A DNA stretch of 64,000 bases from contig CP142458.1 in assembly GCA_038049695.1 (NCBI GenBank), positions 44,175,501 through 44,239,500 of the forward strand, read 5' to 3'. The stretch comes from Cinnamomum chago. Lineage: Eukaryota > Streptophyta > Magnoliopsida > Laurales > Lauraceae. The notes under the pieces are model-generated. The model ran no database searches. It was not told where the DNA came from and worked only from the letters and a program-made list of their open reading frames with translations. Numbering within the stretch: position 1 is the stretch's first letter; the number at the start of each line of letters is the position of its first letter. Below are positions 1 to 10,842 of this stretch, one piece after another. The translations under genes and the position numbers were made by a program.

Positions 1-973
1 TTTGAAAAAATCATTCATCCACTTGCCTTAGGTCTTCTACAATGCAATCAAGCTCTAACAAGTCTCCCAAGCAAAGAATCCAAGCTATGACAAAAATCCC
101 CAAAACAAACAAACCCTAAAGAGTCAAAACAATGAAATAGCAAGGAAACCTTCCAATAATAAAGGTGGGGCTTCTCAAAGGCTAGGAGATAACATATCTA
201 GAAGATGAAGGGAAATACTTACTTGCAAGGTCCTCTAATGGCAATTGTAAGCTCAAAGGAACTCTAGAAATGGATGGTTTGCTCCACAAAAGCTATTGAA
301 GGAAAGCTCTCAAGGAGATGAAGAAGATGATGGCCTCTAATCTCCTCTTGGTGCAAGTTTGGGAGTGGATTGAGTGATGGAAAGCAAGAAGAGGAAGGAG
401 TTGCTCACAAAACCCTAGTTCTCTCTCTTGTGTTGGAAAATGAAAATGGAAGGGAAGGGTCTCCTCTTGTAGCAAGTGAGGAGTGGGCTCCACCACTAAC
501 AATCTAATTAGGCTGAAATCATCTCTCTCGGGACCTCGGATGAATTCGACGAAGAAGGAAGAAATGTTCGTCGCAATATCTAGTTTCCAAAAAGTATAGG
601 TTTCGCAGGTTTCGGGAATATCAAGTTTTGGGTACAGATTTTGTGTGAAATGACTGTTTTGCCCTCAAGGCCAAGAACTCGGGTTTCGGGATCTCAAATG
701 AGGACGGGATCAACATGAAAGTTGTAGGGATCATCGAAACAAGTAAAACGGGATTAAAATTATGAATGTAAAAACTTCCGATAAATCCTCAAACATATGC
801 AATGTCATGAAAAGGAATCCCCAAAGAGCCCTACTAACACAAAGCAAATCAAAATCTCCAAAACTATATCAAAAGTTATTCCAAGCCCAACTTAACCAAA
901 AACACTAATCAAGCTTAGCACTAACACGCACTTAATTAGCACTAATCGGGTTCACTCGGGTCGGGGTCTTACA
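1..973 (+). repeat. LTR-like sequence, probable 3' part of a Ty3/gypsy LTR
   Basis: No protein-like reading frame stands out. The stretch ends in GGGTCGGGGTCTTACA, which resembles the 3' ends of plant Ty3/gypsy LTRs (…ACA). Directly after it, from about 974, an integrase reading frame begins abruptly in mid-domain, so the junction is most simply a boundary between two elements. The 5' end lies outside the window and no partner LTR or target duplication is visible. The family is inferred from the terminal motif only. Confidence 0.35.
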
Positions 974-2479
974 GGTGTCTACCGCACTTGGGTAAGACTC
1001 AATAATAACTTTTCTTGGACAGGTATGAAGAGCGACGTCCAAAACTATGTAGCTGCCTGTGATACATGTCAACGGGTCAAGAGTGACTCGCGTCGTCCCG
1101 GTGGACTCCTCCAACCATTACCGATTCCAAATCAAGTCTGGGAGGATATTCCAATGGACTTCATTGAGGGGTTACCACAATCAAATGGGTATGATGGTAT
1201 TCTTGTGGCTGTTGACCGGTTAACCAAGTATGCACATTTTGTCCCAATGGTGCATCCTTATACTACCAAGTCCGTGGCTCACCTATTCATCGGCACCGTG
1301 GTTAAACTACATGGGGTACCTCATTCAATTGTTATTGACCGTGATCGCATCTTCACTAGAAATTTTTGGAAGGAGTTATTTCGGCTACAAGGATCCCAAC
1401 TATCGATGAGCTCGGCATACCACCCTCAAACTGACGGCCAAACTGAGGTAACAAATCGAACCCTTGAATAATATTTACGGGCTTTTGTTTTTCAGAACCC
1501 ACGCAAATGGGAGGATGTGCTTGCTTGGGCTGAATACTGGTATAACACAACTTACCATGCGTCAACCAAGAAGACACCATTTGAATATCTATATGGGCGG
1601 CCTCCACCAAATTTGATCCACTACAATGAAGGTCGATCGTTGAATGCTGAAGTGGACAAGGAGTTATCTAACCGCGATGTACTCCTAAGAGAGTTGAAAA
1701 GTAATCTAGAGAGGGCTAACAATCGGGCAAAAATATACTATGATCGTGGTCATAGAGAGGAGCAGTTCGAAGTAGATGATTGGGTGTTTCTCAAAATTCA
1801 ACTTCACAAGCAGAAATCAGTGACACAGAAGGCTCTTTTCAAATTAGACAGCCGGTTTTATGGGCCTTATAAGGTGCTTCAGCGTATTGGGACAGTGGCC
1901 TACAAACTCGAGTTACCCCCTACTGCTCACATTCATCCGGTATTTCATGTTTCGCAGCTTAAACGGAGGGTTGGAAATTCAAGTATTGTGGAGACGCAAC
2001 TGCCAGTCATGGATCAAGATGGAGATGTCATTCTTCAACCATCTCGAGCCCTTGAATATCCCCAAATGAAGAAAGGGAATCGGGTACGCTGGGAGGTCTT
2101 AATTGAATGGGATTCCTTGCCACCAAAGGAATCAACTTGGGAGGACTTGTCCTTAGTGAAACTACAGTTTCCTTCTTTTGCCCTTGAGGACAAGGACAAA
2201 CTGAAAGGGGGGAGGAATGATGAAGACAAGGGTCGTAATCTGAAGAATGCTTATAACCGAGCTAGGCGATTGCGTATCAAGGAGGCCAAGCTTAATTCAC
2301 GTAATGAAGATGTTGCAGACTGTGCATGTATCATGCAGGAATCCATTAATGGTCACCATATTGAGTTATTGAGCAATGATGGAGATAATGGAGTAATCAT
2401 TGGAGATAATGATGGGAGCAATAAAGATGCAGTTATTGGGAAGATTGATGATGGAGTTACTTACTGCAAAAGTGGCTAG
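974..2479 (+). pseudogene. Ty3/gypsy chromovirus pol fragment: integrase and C-terminal chromodomain
   Basis: The frame opens inside the integrase zinc-binding region: the CDTC half of the HHCC finger is at about 1073-1084. The catalytic core follows, with MDF..GLP, VAVDRLTKYAHF and HPQTDGQTE. Next come a GPY/F-type segment (YGPYKVLQRIG near 1859) and a chromodomain (VRWEVLIEWDSLPPKESTWE, about 2083-2145), which marks a chromovirus. An in-frame TAA at about 1469 interrupts the core just after NRTLE, and the same frame then continues to 2479. Gag, protease, reverse transcriptase and RNase H are missing upstream, so this is a truncated dead copy. No LTR could be matched to it. It is plus strand, opposite to the copia remnant at 4-6.6 kb. 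Confidence 0.85.
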
Positions 2480-3980
2480 AAGTCAACCATTGTGATATCA
2501 AGATAGGAAGGGTTTTATCCTATTGGAAACCCACCTTTTATGCTTTAATTCTAGGTGCAATAATGGTAGCTGATTAAGTTTACCAAAAGTAGTTTCAATT
2601 CCGTCAATTGTTGCCTTATCCTTCACTTACAGAAGGAGGTTAAATAGGGCTTTGTATTCACGTTTGAGGCATTGAATAATAACATACTGTAAGTGCCTAA
2701 AAACTACGGACTTAGTTAATGGAGGATTAGGCTCCTGATTTGAGGATTTGGGGAAGATGAAGGGAAAGGATTAAGCCTCGGATGACCTGAAAGGGAAGAA
2801 ACAACGGTCAGAGACCCTGGCTGTGGGTAGCCGAAGGCCCTCCGACGCTCAAGTTAGTGTAGGAACTGAGAGAATGGAGAAAGAGAGTTCTGGGAGAGGA
2901 GGGTTCTCGTACCTGCATGGTTCTTTCTCATGCCATATATATATACGTGAAAGCCATCATTCGGACTGTCTCCTTGAGGGGACGGGAGTCCAATCTGAAT
3001 GTACTCTCATCTCCTGAGTGGGGGTAGGTGAAAAGGGAATGTCCCATCGGACCAGCTCTCCTTGCCTATCGACATGACTTTAGATAAGGCATGCTCCTTG
3101 CGTAGATCCGGCGCCCACTTTGTTGTCAGTCTGCCGATCACTTCTTGGCAGTGCATTAATGGCGGCATTTATGATTGAGTGGTAAGAGGCCGAGCTCGGC
3201 TGAGGTCAAAGCCGAGCTCGGGACTCGTGATGTAATCACTGGGACCCGTCCAGGGCTGCCCGAGATGGCGCTACAGCCGACCCTGGATGATACCGAGATC
3301 ACGGATAGACCGAGACCGGGTGGTGGCCCCACCTAAATTCATGATAACGGAGTGTCCCCACACACATACTAAATGAGATTTCTATCTCAATCAATTGTTA
3401 GCCTTGCTTTCTAGAGTTTGAAGGTTAATTAGGTCCAAAGAGTTTGAGGGGATTCATCAAGCAGCCAGTCGCGTTTGCCAACCTTGCCGTATAACAGCAA
3501 AAGAAGTAATAAAAAAGAAGGAATCTACAGGCCTGAAAAGTAACAATTGTCCAACCACGGACACTGGACTGGAGCCGTTGGATCCATATAATCTACATGT
3601 GATACCGAGCAAAGAAAGTCCCGATGAAACCCATCCATTAACTGAGTCACCAACATGCACCATTAATGCCATTAATTTAAACAGCAGAGACGTTGCCTTT
3701 CAGGCTGTCCGGACCTGGCTGCTTTTAAAAGTAAATTGTTATTTATAATATTTTCCATTACCTTATTATCTTTTTCCTTTGAATATTTATATATCTGTTC
3801 GCTTTTGAGTTGGCTCCATGAGGGTGGACCCTGCAACCATCGACCTTTGGAATTGCCATTTTGAAGATATTACTTGGAGTGGGTTTTCATGAACAAGAAT
3901 GTTTTGTACGACTTGTTTTTGAAAGACCATGATCAGGAACAGCAATTAAAGAAACTCCAACTTTGGAAGTCATTCATTTC
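2480..3980. other. LTR-like or intergenic remnant, no gene seen
   Basis: The part between about 2700 and 3360 is GC-richer than its surroundings. It holds motifs such as CCCTCCGACGCTCAAGTTAGT and a short inverted GAGCTCGGC repeat near 3190-3220, of the kind seen in leader/LTR regions of large plant gypsy elements. No conserved protein is readable in six frames and no matching LTR copy occurs in the window. The rest, 3360-3980, is AT-rich and featureless. Confidence 0.3.
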
Positions 3981-3984
3981 ATTC

Positions 3985-6650
3985 ATTTTTTTTTACAAAC
4001 ACTCACTTGTAATTTACAGGATTAACATCTTTAGGGATTTATACTATAGGTCCGAACATACCATATTTATTGAGAGACTCTAACTCTGCTTTGATGGCAT
4101 TTTTTCATTTTGGTCAATCCTTTCTTTGTCGACATTCATTTATAGTACATGGTTCTGTGTCCCAATCATCATCATTTTCTTTTGATATTTGTGTAGCTAC
4201 CGCATATGCGAATGCGTCATCAATGACAATTTCATTTATATTCCATCTCTCTCTTGAATAATTGTAAAGTATAGAGATCTCTTCATTATCCGGTATCGGT
4301 TCCTCTTCAGGGGCTTCCAAAGTTTCATCAGGGATTTCCATTATTCTAGAGAAAATAAATTTTACCATAACCTCTTCAAGAGTGTTATGTGTGTAGGATC
4401 TTACACCCTTTTAAGCTACCACTTATCCCAAAACCAATTGGTGATAGGAAACGGCACAACAATAGTTTTATGGTGAGGGCGAGGGCTCGATCACAATTAT
4501 GACCGCTCAGGAGCGAGGGTGGACGTTGACCTCAACAATCCCTCCCTCAACGGCACACCCGCTGCAACTCCTGCTGTGAACTCGCAAAACGCGTGTCCCG
4601 TAACTCGAACACTCGACCTACCAGGCTCTGATACCACTTGTAGGATCTTACACCCTATTGAGCTACCACTTATCCCAAAACCAATTGTTGATAGGAAACG
4701 ACACAACAATAGTTTTATGGTGAGGGCGAGGGCTCGACCACAATTATGACCGCTCAGGAGCGAGGGTGGACGTTGACCTCAACAATGTGCCTCTTCTTGA
4801 AGAGCCTCTTCAAGAGCGTTACGTGCCTCTTCCGGAGGACATGATGATGAATGGTTGTTTCTCCTTTTCCTCAGAGCTGAGTCCTTTAAACCTATACGTC
4901 TGCCACACTTCTGGCGTATTGCAGATTCTTTTTCTACTGTATTTTGACTTTGTCCTACAGGGACATCAATCTTAGTAGGTGCATTCATAGCTGGCACATG
5001 TGACTTTGTTACCTTTGCTGCATCGTTAAATACATCAGGTAATCTGTTTGCAATTTCTTGTAAGTCCACAATTCTCCGTACTTTATTTTCACGTTGTGAA
5101 GTTCGTAGATCTAGATGAGACAGAGTGAAAGTATTCCATGTTAATTCTCGTCGTTCTTTAGGAACGGGTTGTTCTACAAGAACAATACGTTCTTCAGGAA
5201 CTATCTTGTCCCCCCTAACGGCAGGAATCTTGTCTCATTGAATTGACAATCAGAAAAACGAGCAACGGGTAAAGCCTACGTTCCTATTTGAAAGTATGTA
5301 AACATCCAACCAATCGGTGGAGGGATCAATCAATCATAAAATACCTAAACCATTAGGGGGATTTATGGGTCCACAAATGTCACCTTGTATCCTTTGTAGA
5401 AAGGATGAGGATTTGTATGCAACCTTAGCGAAAGAAGGTCGGGTAATCAATTTTCCTTGCGAACATGAGATACATAAGTACCCACTAGGTATGGTCAATT
5501 GATGGTTCTCTAAGGAGTGCACAAATGACTTATCAGTGATTCTCCTTAACATAGTAGCCCCACGTACGTGACCTAGCCTATCATGCCAAAGATTTAAAGT
5601 ATTAGGATCGCTAAGCTTTTGGCTTAGTTTAAGCTTCGGGCTTGACTTTGTCATTTTGCTCATAATTGAATGTGATTCGACATTGACGATTGTCGTGTAA
5701 TATAACCCTGAGGAGAGTGCACTTAGTTTTTCTAGTATTTGCTTCTGACTTCCAATAGTAGTAACGATACATAAGTATTCCTTGTTACCTTCACTTACAG
5801 TCTCAATGTAATATCCATTCATTCTGATGTCCTTAAAACTAATCAAGTTTCTTCGAGAATTCCTTGAGAACAATACATCTTTAATGAATAGATGGGTACC
5901 ATTACATAATATCATATGAGCTCTTTCGGAGCCTTCAATTATTTGCACAGGTCCAACTATGGTGGATACGTTTTGTGGATTGATCACCAATTCTGAGAAA
6001 AACTTCTGATTTTTTTTAGAATGGTGTGTGTTGTGGCACTGTCTACCAGACATAAATTATCCTAAGTTCCATGAACCATACCTTAAACAAAATAATAAAC
6101 TAATATAACTATGCAACCACGTGATAAAGATCAAAACATTCACCATAGAATAGAATATCAATTAAATAAAAACCCAACATAAACCATAAGTTTAAAAACA
6201 TGCATCTTAAAGGAATTAAAAAAAAAAAAAAGTTTGTGAAGTTCAAAGAGTTATTGGTTTTCTAGACCACGCCAGGGGGTGCTCCCAATTGAGCACTAAA
6301 TGCCACATTACGACTATCCTCATCTTCAAATAAGTCTATAGTCTCCAAGTTTGTAATGTCAATTTGAGGCCCCTTTGGTGTCATTGTATTCCAATCCCAG
6401 TCTTTTAAATCATTTGTCTCCGCTGAATGAACAAAAGGCCTTGTATGCTTTGTATTGCTCCTGGTGCGTGACCAATGCTCACTTCTTCCACATTCAAAGC
6501 TTCATAAATTAACCAAAGGGTCTAGCCATAATTTTGAAAGACCATCCGGGCCTCCTTGCAAATTTTAAGATACTTATAAAAAGCTGGAAATTCATACCCA
6601 AAACCAAATCTTAGTGTATTTCCAAGGAAATCAGTCATAAGAGGCTAATT
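3985..6650 (-). pseudogene. Decayed Ty1/copia gag-pol remnant
   Basis: Read on the minus strand from 6650 downward. A degenerate gag zinc knuckle (ECGRSEHWSRT) lies near 6500 and an acidic gag tail (DITNLETIDLFEDED) near 6340. A 239-codon stretch (6053-5334) carries the protease-integrase linker with HDRLGHVRG and CISCSQGK. A large internal deletion near 5290 removes most of the integrase core. The post-integrase region follows (ARFSDCQFNE, KVTKSHVPA, GRRIGLKDSALRKRR), then the start of reverse transcriptase (VIDDAFAYAVA, ECRQRKD), which reads to about 3985 with several stop codons. A TRIM element sits inside at 4392-4784. The LTR at 8177-8383 has the same orientation and belongs to the same general family as the 3' end at 24.3-25.2 kb, so it may be this element's 5' LTR. 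It is clearly inactive. Confidence 0.8.
4392..4784 (-). mobile_element. Complete TRIM (terminal-repeat retrotransposon in miniature), 393 bp
   Basis: Two direct repeats of 146 bp (4392-4537 and 4639-4784) begin TGTAGGATC and end CTCAACA, and differ at about five positions. They enclose a 101-bp internal region. On the minus strand this region begins with the primer-binding site TGGTATCAGAGC (complement at 4625-4636), matching initiator Met-tRNA, and ends with a polypurine tract GAGGGAGGGAT (complement at 4538-4548). The 5-bp target duplication ATGTG is perfect (4387-4391 and 4785-4789). No coding capacity, as expected; it would need proteins from an autonomous partner. It is inserted in the dead copia polyprotein gene, whose flanking frames match known copia order on both sides. 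Confidence 0.95.
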
Positions 6651-6689
6651 TAGATTCATTAGAAACTGGCATTGGCCTTTTCCCAAATA

Positions 6690-7448
6690 AATAAATAAAA
6701 AAAAAAGAGTAACTCAAGGGACTTGTTAGCATTCTAACAGAATTTATATCCTTGTCACAAGTGGTCAACAAACACACAGAACCCATCCACTTTTCTCCTT
6801 CACACACACAAAACCCATCTTCAAAAAACGATGGGCTTCATGCCAAAACGTCTGGGGTGTTTGGATAGCAGGCCCCACCGATCAAAACCCAAGATCAACC
6901 TCACTTCTTACTATCGCCCGGCCTTACACGGCCACAAGATCAGACTTGATCCTCGATCAGGCCATCCAGTAGGTCCCACGACCTAATTAAATAAGAGAAA
7001 AATAACCACAGTGACTAACGCCCCAGATTTGTAGAACCAGTAGATGGTGGGCCGGATGGGATCAACGTCTCCTGTGGGTCCCCTATCAGATGTGGGGACC
7101 CGATCTTCCATCAGTGGCCCATAGTGACCTGCCGCCCAAAACCGTTCACGTTTCCCTCATTAACGCCTACATCTCATCAAGCCACTGGATAGTGGGCCAA
7201 GGATGTCTACTGCCTATGGAAGCAACCCCACTAAGGTCGCCCGTGGGTCCTCCTCCAGATCCACGGGTCAGATCAATCACCGGGTGGCCCACCTAGGCCC
7301 CACAGGAAAAAAACACCAAAAATCCCCAAACGACTTGGCCCTTAAAAATGCAGTTTCAGGTCCGGTTCGTCGCTAATTTTTGGCAAATTAAGTTAAACAA
7401 AAGACGCTAAAAAATCCAAGGTTCTCAGTTTGAGGCTGAACTTCCGTG
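6690..7448. other. No gene seen
   Basis: A 750-bp stretch with many short GGCCCACC-type words and no protein-like frame. The ORF at 7090-7296 has no recognisable domain and lies in GC-rich non-coding-looking sequence. Confidence 0.5.
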
Positions 7449-7559
7449 TCAAATCTTCAGGTTTAATGTAGAACTTCTGATTCTGTCAAATCTTCAGGTT
7501 TGAAGTAGAACTTCTGGTTCGGTCAAATCTTCGGGTTTGAAGTAAAACTTCTGGTTCTA
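7449..7559. repeat. 37-bp tandem repeat, three units
   Basis: Three consecutive 37-bp units at 7449, 7486 and 7523 share the pattern TCAAATCTTC-GGTTT-AAGTA-AACTTCTGGTTC with a few substitutions. More diverged relatives of the AACTTC(T/A)GGTTC core continue to about 7780. No coding role is evident. Confidence 0.85.
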
Positions 7560-7970
7560 AGAATGTTTCAAGCATATATCAGAACTTCCGGTTCTGGAAA
7601 GTCTTCGTGCTTAATTTCACGGCCCTATTATAGGATATATTTTATTTGGATCTGAATCAAAACTTCAGGTTTGATTTATGGATTTGAATCTACAAGTTCA
7701 TATCAGTATTCAAACTTATAGAACTGCTGGTCCATATATCGGTGAACTTCAAGTTCAAATTCAGAACTTCTGGTTCTATATTGTAATCCATTCACATAAA
7801 TAGTATTTAATTAAAAAAATAAAGCAAACAAGATAATGAATAGTACGTGAACACCTTCATCACTGTAAACAAGCATATAAACTAGTTGCATGATTTCTAA
7901 TAAATTGATTTTAAGGATGGTTCAGATACTACTTACTGTATTTGAAGAAAAAAATATATCACCCTTTTCT

Positions 7971-8120
7971 AAAATCCGCGCAGGGAAAGAATCAGTGATG
8001 AAAATCCACGCAGGGAATGATTTCATAATGAAAATCTGTGCTGGGAAGGATTTTGCGATGGCAATCCACGCTGGGAAGCATTTCGCGATGAAAATCCGTG
8101 CTTGGAAGGACTTTCCTGTC
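7971..8120. repeat. 30-bp tandem repeat, five units, in a copia leader
   Basis: Five exact-period units start at 7971, 8001, 8031, 8061 and 8091, pattern AAAATCC-CGC-GGGAA-GATTT-ATG. On the plus strand they would read as a ten-residue repeat (MKI-AGKDF-A). The array lies just inside the minus-strand copia LTR at 8177-8383, next to its primer-binding region, so it is more likely part of the retroelement's untranslated leader than a protein repeat. Confidence 0.85.
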
Positions 8121-8176
8121 TTTGGGTAAAATGACTAGGGTTTTCTTCCTTCTCTTAGAGCTTCGTGCTGATAACA

Positions 8177-8383
8177 TATTAGAAAACGGAGAAAACTTAG
8201 AGGAAGAAGATTAGAGGGAGAAGAAAGTGAGTTTCTTTTATTATCTAAAGTATGTACAAATACAATGGAGGAGGCCTATTTATAAGCGAAGTAACCTCCT
8301 AATTGAGGAATCCTAATTACAATAGGATTCAAACCCTAACTCATCTTAAGCGGGCATCCACCCATGATACATATCTTATAACA
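8177..8383 (-). repeat. Ty1/copia LTR, 207 bp, minus orientation
   Basis: The complement begins TGTTATAAGATATG and ends GTTTTCTAATA, followed by TGTTATCAGCACGAAGC, a primer-site-like leader. It is the same length as, and clearly homologous to, the plus-strand LTR at 25013-25219. By orientation it would be the 5' LTR of the minus-strand copia remnant at 3985-6650, though the 6.7-7.8 kb stretch between them is not recognisably copia. Confidence 0.8.
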
Positions 8384-8399
8384 AATTCTGAATTTTCAG

Positions 8400-9060
8400 A
8401 TTTGTTGCGAACTTTTTTTTTATTTATCGGTAATGGTAAATTAAATTAAGGATAAAGTAAAGTGCAAGAAAGTCTCCAACAAAAAGAAGAAACATAAAAA
8501 AGAGTTGGTATAAAAGCCTAATACCAATACCAAAAACAACAAAACTAAGCAAAAGGGGCCACAAGCTGAACAACTCTATGCACCCCTTATTTGGCTAGAG
8601 AGTCCCCTTGTTGCAAACTTTGAAACCATATGGACCCTCTCCTTGGTCGTGTGAAACTTGGACTTGCCTCCCCTAGCACGTGCACATCCTTTTAGCATTG
8701 GATAATTCTTTGCTTTGCAAATTTTCAAACTATCGAAAGCCTTATACTTGGACTCTTTTGGAATTGTTTCTAATATGGAATTTCTTAGTGCGCACACTTC
8801 TAGCATTTGAGTTCTTCTATTGCTTGAAATTCACCCATGGGCCCTCTCTTAATAAAAATCTCAAATCTGAAATTCATATTTAATTCTCTAACTTGGAATA
8901 CTTGTGGGCCCCACTTGGCATGTGATGCTTGGAAAAAACTAGTATGGGACGTGCTTTGTATGAAAACATCTGGACGTCCATCCATTCTTTTGCAATCCCA
9001 TTTATTATTTTTTTTGGCCCCCAATTTATGAATTTTCCTACAAAACAATTAAATTGAATT
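8400..9060 (-). repeat. Dispersed LTR-like repeat, copy 1 (minus)
   Basis: Non-coding. Read in reverse complement it shares phrases with the plus-strand stretches at 25.2-26.0 kb and 28.7-31.1 kb: TGGACGTCCA, a GGGGCCCA segment, and TTGAATTTCAGATTTGAG. The three copies suggest a repeat family that has spread here, probably LTR-derived. Boundaries cannot be set by eye. Confidence 0.45.
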
Positions 9061-9904
9061 CAGAAATAATAACTTTTATGAGTAAATTAGCGAAAGATCC
9101 CTGAAATGGAACGTTTAAAGGCTCTAGTCCACACAAGTCTCGTCTAAGGGCTGTAGTCCACGGAGTTTGATATATTTTGGCGAGAGATCCCTAGATACGC
9201 TACATCAGACATTTTCATGACTGATTTTCCCTTTCAACTGTTTAGGCAGAAAATTTTGAATTTTAAATTTCAAATCTTCCATTCCCCTGCCTCATTCCTA
9301 GGGCAAGAGACCCCCTGCAGTCTTCTTCTCTCTATTTCGGAATGGATTGAGAACACCAGTCGCTGCGGAGCGGGTTTCGTTGTAGGAATCCGAAGAAAAG
9401 GTTCTTGCTTTTTTGTGGTTGAACGGTGGAGTATCTTGATTTCCTACGCCATCTCGTCTCGGTTTCCATTGGTTCATGCAAAGGCAGCCCATGGAGGAAA
9501 ACCAATAAGAATTTTGTTTTGGAACTCGTTTTGTTTAGACAAGTGGAGGATTTGAGGTTAAAATATATTTGTGTGAGCTAGCGATTCTTAGAGAAGAAAT
9601 CCGAAGTAAAGGTCCGAACTTATAAGTCAATCATCGCCGGACCAAAAGGCCAGAATCCACGCCACCGCTGCCACACTCATCGTCGCTGGAGACCAGCCAG
9701 CGCCAGCACTATGTCTGGCCGTTCACCTCCATCGAAGAGGAAGAAGGATCAGCAGAAATAGAGCAGCAAGGTTCTATACCAGAACCAATCGGAGCAAAAA
9801 ACCAAAATTTGGGTTAGCTCCAGGTTCAGGCCAGTTTGCGAGTCAGGTTCAACCCGACCCACTTTGCAGAATCCTCGTTCAGCAGAACTCAGGTTATCTG
9901 AGCT
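9061..9904. other. No gene seen
   Basis: Mixed sequence with short ORFs only, the longest 112 codons at 9217-9555. None shows a known domain, signal peptide or repeated structure. GC-richer at 9640-9740. Nothing supports a gene. Confidence 0.4.
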
Positions 9905-10530
9905 TTTGTGAACTTTATTTAAGTTTTTGTCAAATTTATCTCAGTTTTGGTGAAATTTATCTGAGTTTTTGTCAAATTTATCTATATTTTTGTCAAATTT
10001 AGCTGTGTTTTTGGAAAATTTATCTGAGTATTTTGGAAATTTTATTTTCATTTTTTAAAATTTATTTGTGTTTTTTAATTTTATTTGTGTCTTTTGAAAT
10101 TTATTTGTGTCTTTTCAAATTTATTTGCGTTTTTTAAAATAGATTTAACAGAGTTTTGGCAAAAATACTTGAGTTTTTGGAAAAATTTTCTAAAATTTGG
10201 AAATTTGGTTTATCTTAGTTTTGACAAATGTATTTTCATTTTGAAATTTTATTTATGTCGATCTTTTGAAATTTATTTATATTTTTTTTAATTTATTTAG
10301 ATCTTTTGAAATTTATTTGCGTCGATTGAAATTTGTTTACATTTTTTTTAATTTCTCTGCATTCTTTTGAAATTTATTTGCGTCGTTTTAAATTTCTCTG
10401 CATTCTTTTGAAATTTATTGCTTTTTTGAAATTATTGCATTTGTTGAAATTTATTTGCATTCTTTTGAAATTTATGTGCGTTTTTTTTAAATTAATTTTT
10501 CTTTTTTTAGAATTTATTTGAAAATTTCAT
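9905..10530. repeat. T-rich degenerate tandem array, period about 20-24 bp
   Basis: Dozens of imperfect copies of GTTTTTG-AAATTTAT-TG on the plus strand. Early units (9910-10030) are regular at about 22-24 bp and later ones vary. Strong strand asymmetry (T-rich on top). The short ORFs here, rich in Phe and Leu, are by-products of the repeat. Confidence 0.8.
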
Positions 10531-10842
10531 TAATGGGATTTCATTAATCGTTGTCAATTAAATGATAATGGACCATTATTAATGGCATATCCCACTAATC
10601 ATGGGTTATGATTTAAAGAAAAGGTAACTTGGACATTTTAAGTCTTCAAATTTGGAAGAAAAACCTACCACACTATGAAAATAGATTGTGGATATAAGGC
10701 TAGAAAGTAAAATGTTCAGAACCTATCGCCGAATACCCCTAATTTTTATAAAAAAACAAATTGATGCTATGCATGGGGCCCAATTCACATCATATGATTG
10801 CTCATGAATCTACCATGTTCATCAAATTTTCGTGCTCTACAC

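Noticed and set aside
4519-4749. 76-codon plus ORF
   Set aside because: Spans the TRIM LTR and internal region.
9217-9555. 112-codon plus ORF with a possible start and hydrophobic parts
   Set aside because: No recognised domain, neighbours or splice support; cannot be told from chance.
10085-10521. Two Phe/Leu-rich ORFs that look like membrane proteins
   Set aside because: Translation of the T-rich tandem array only.
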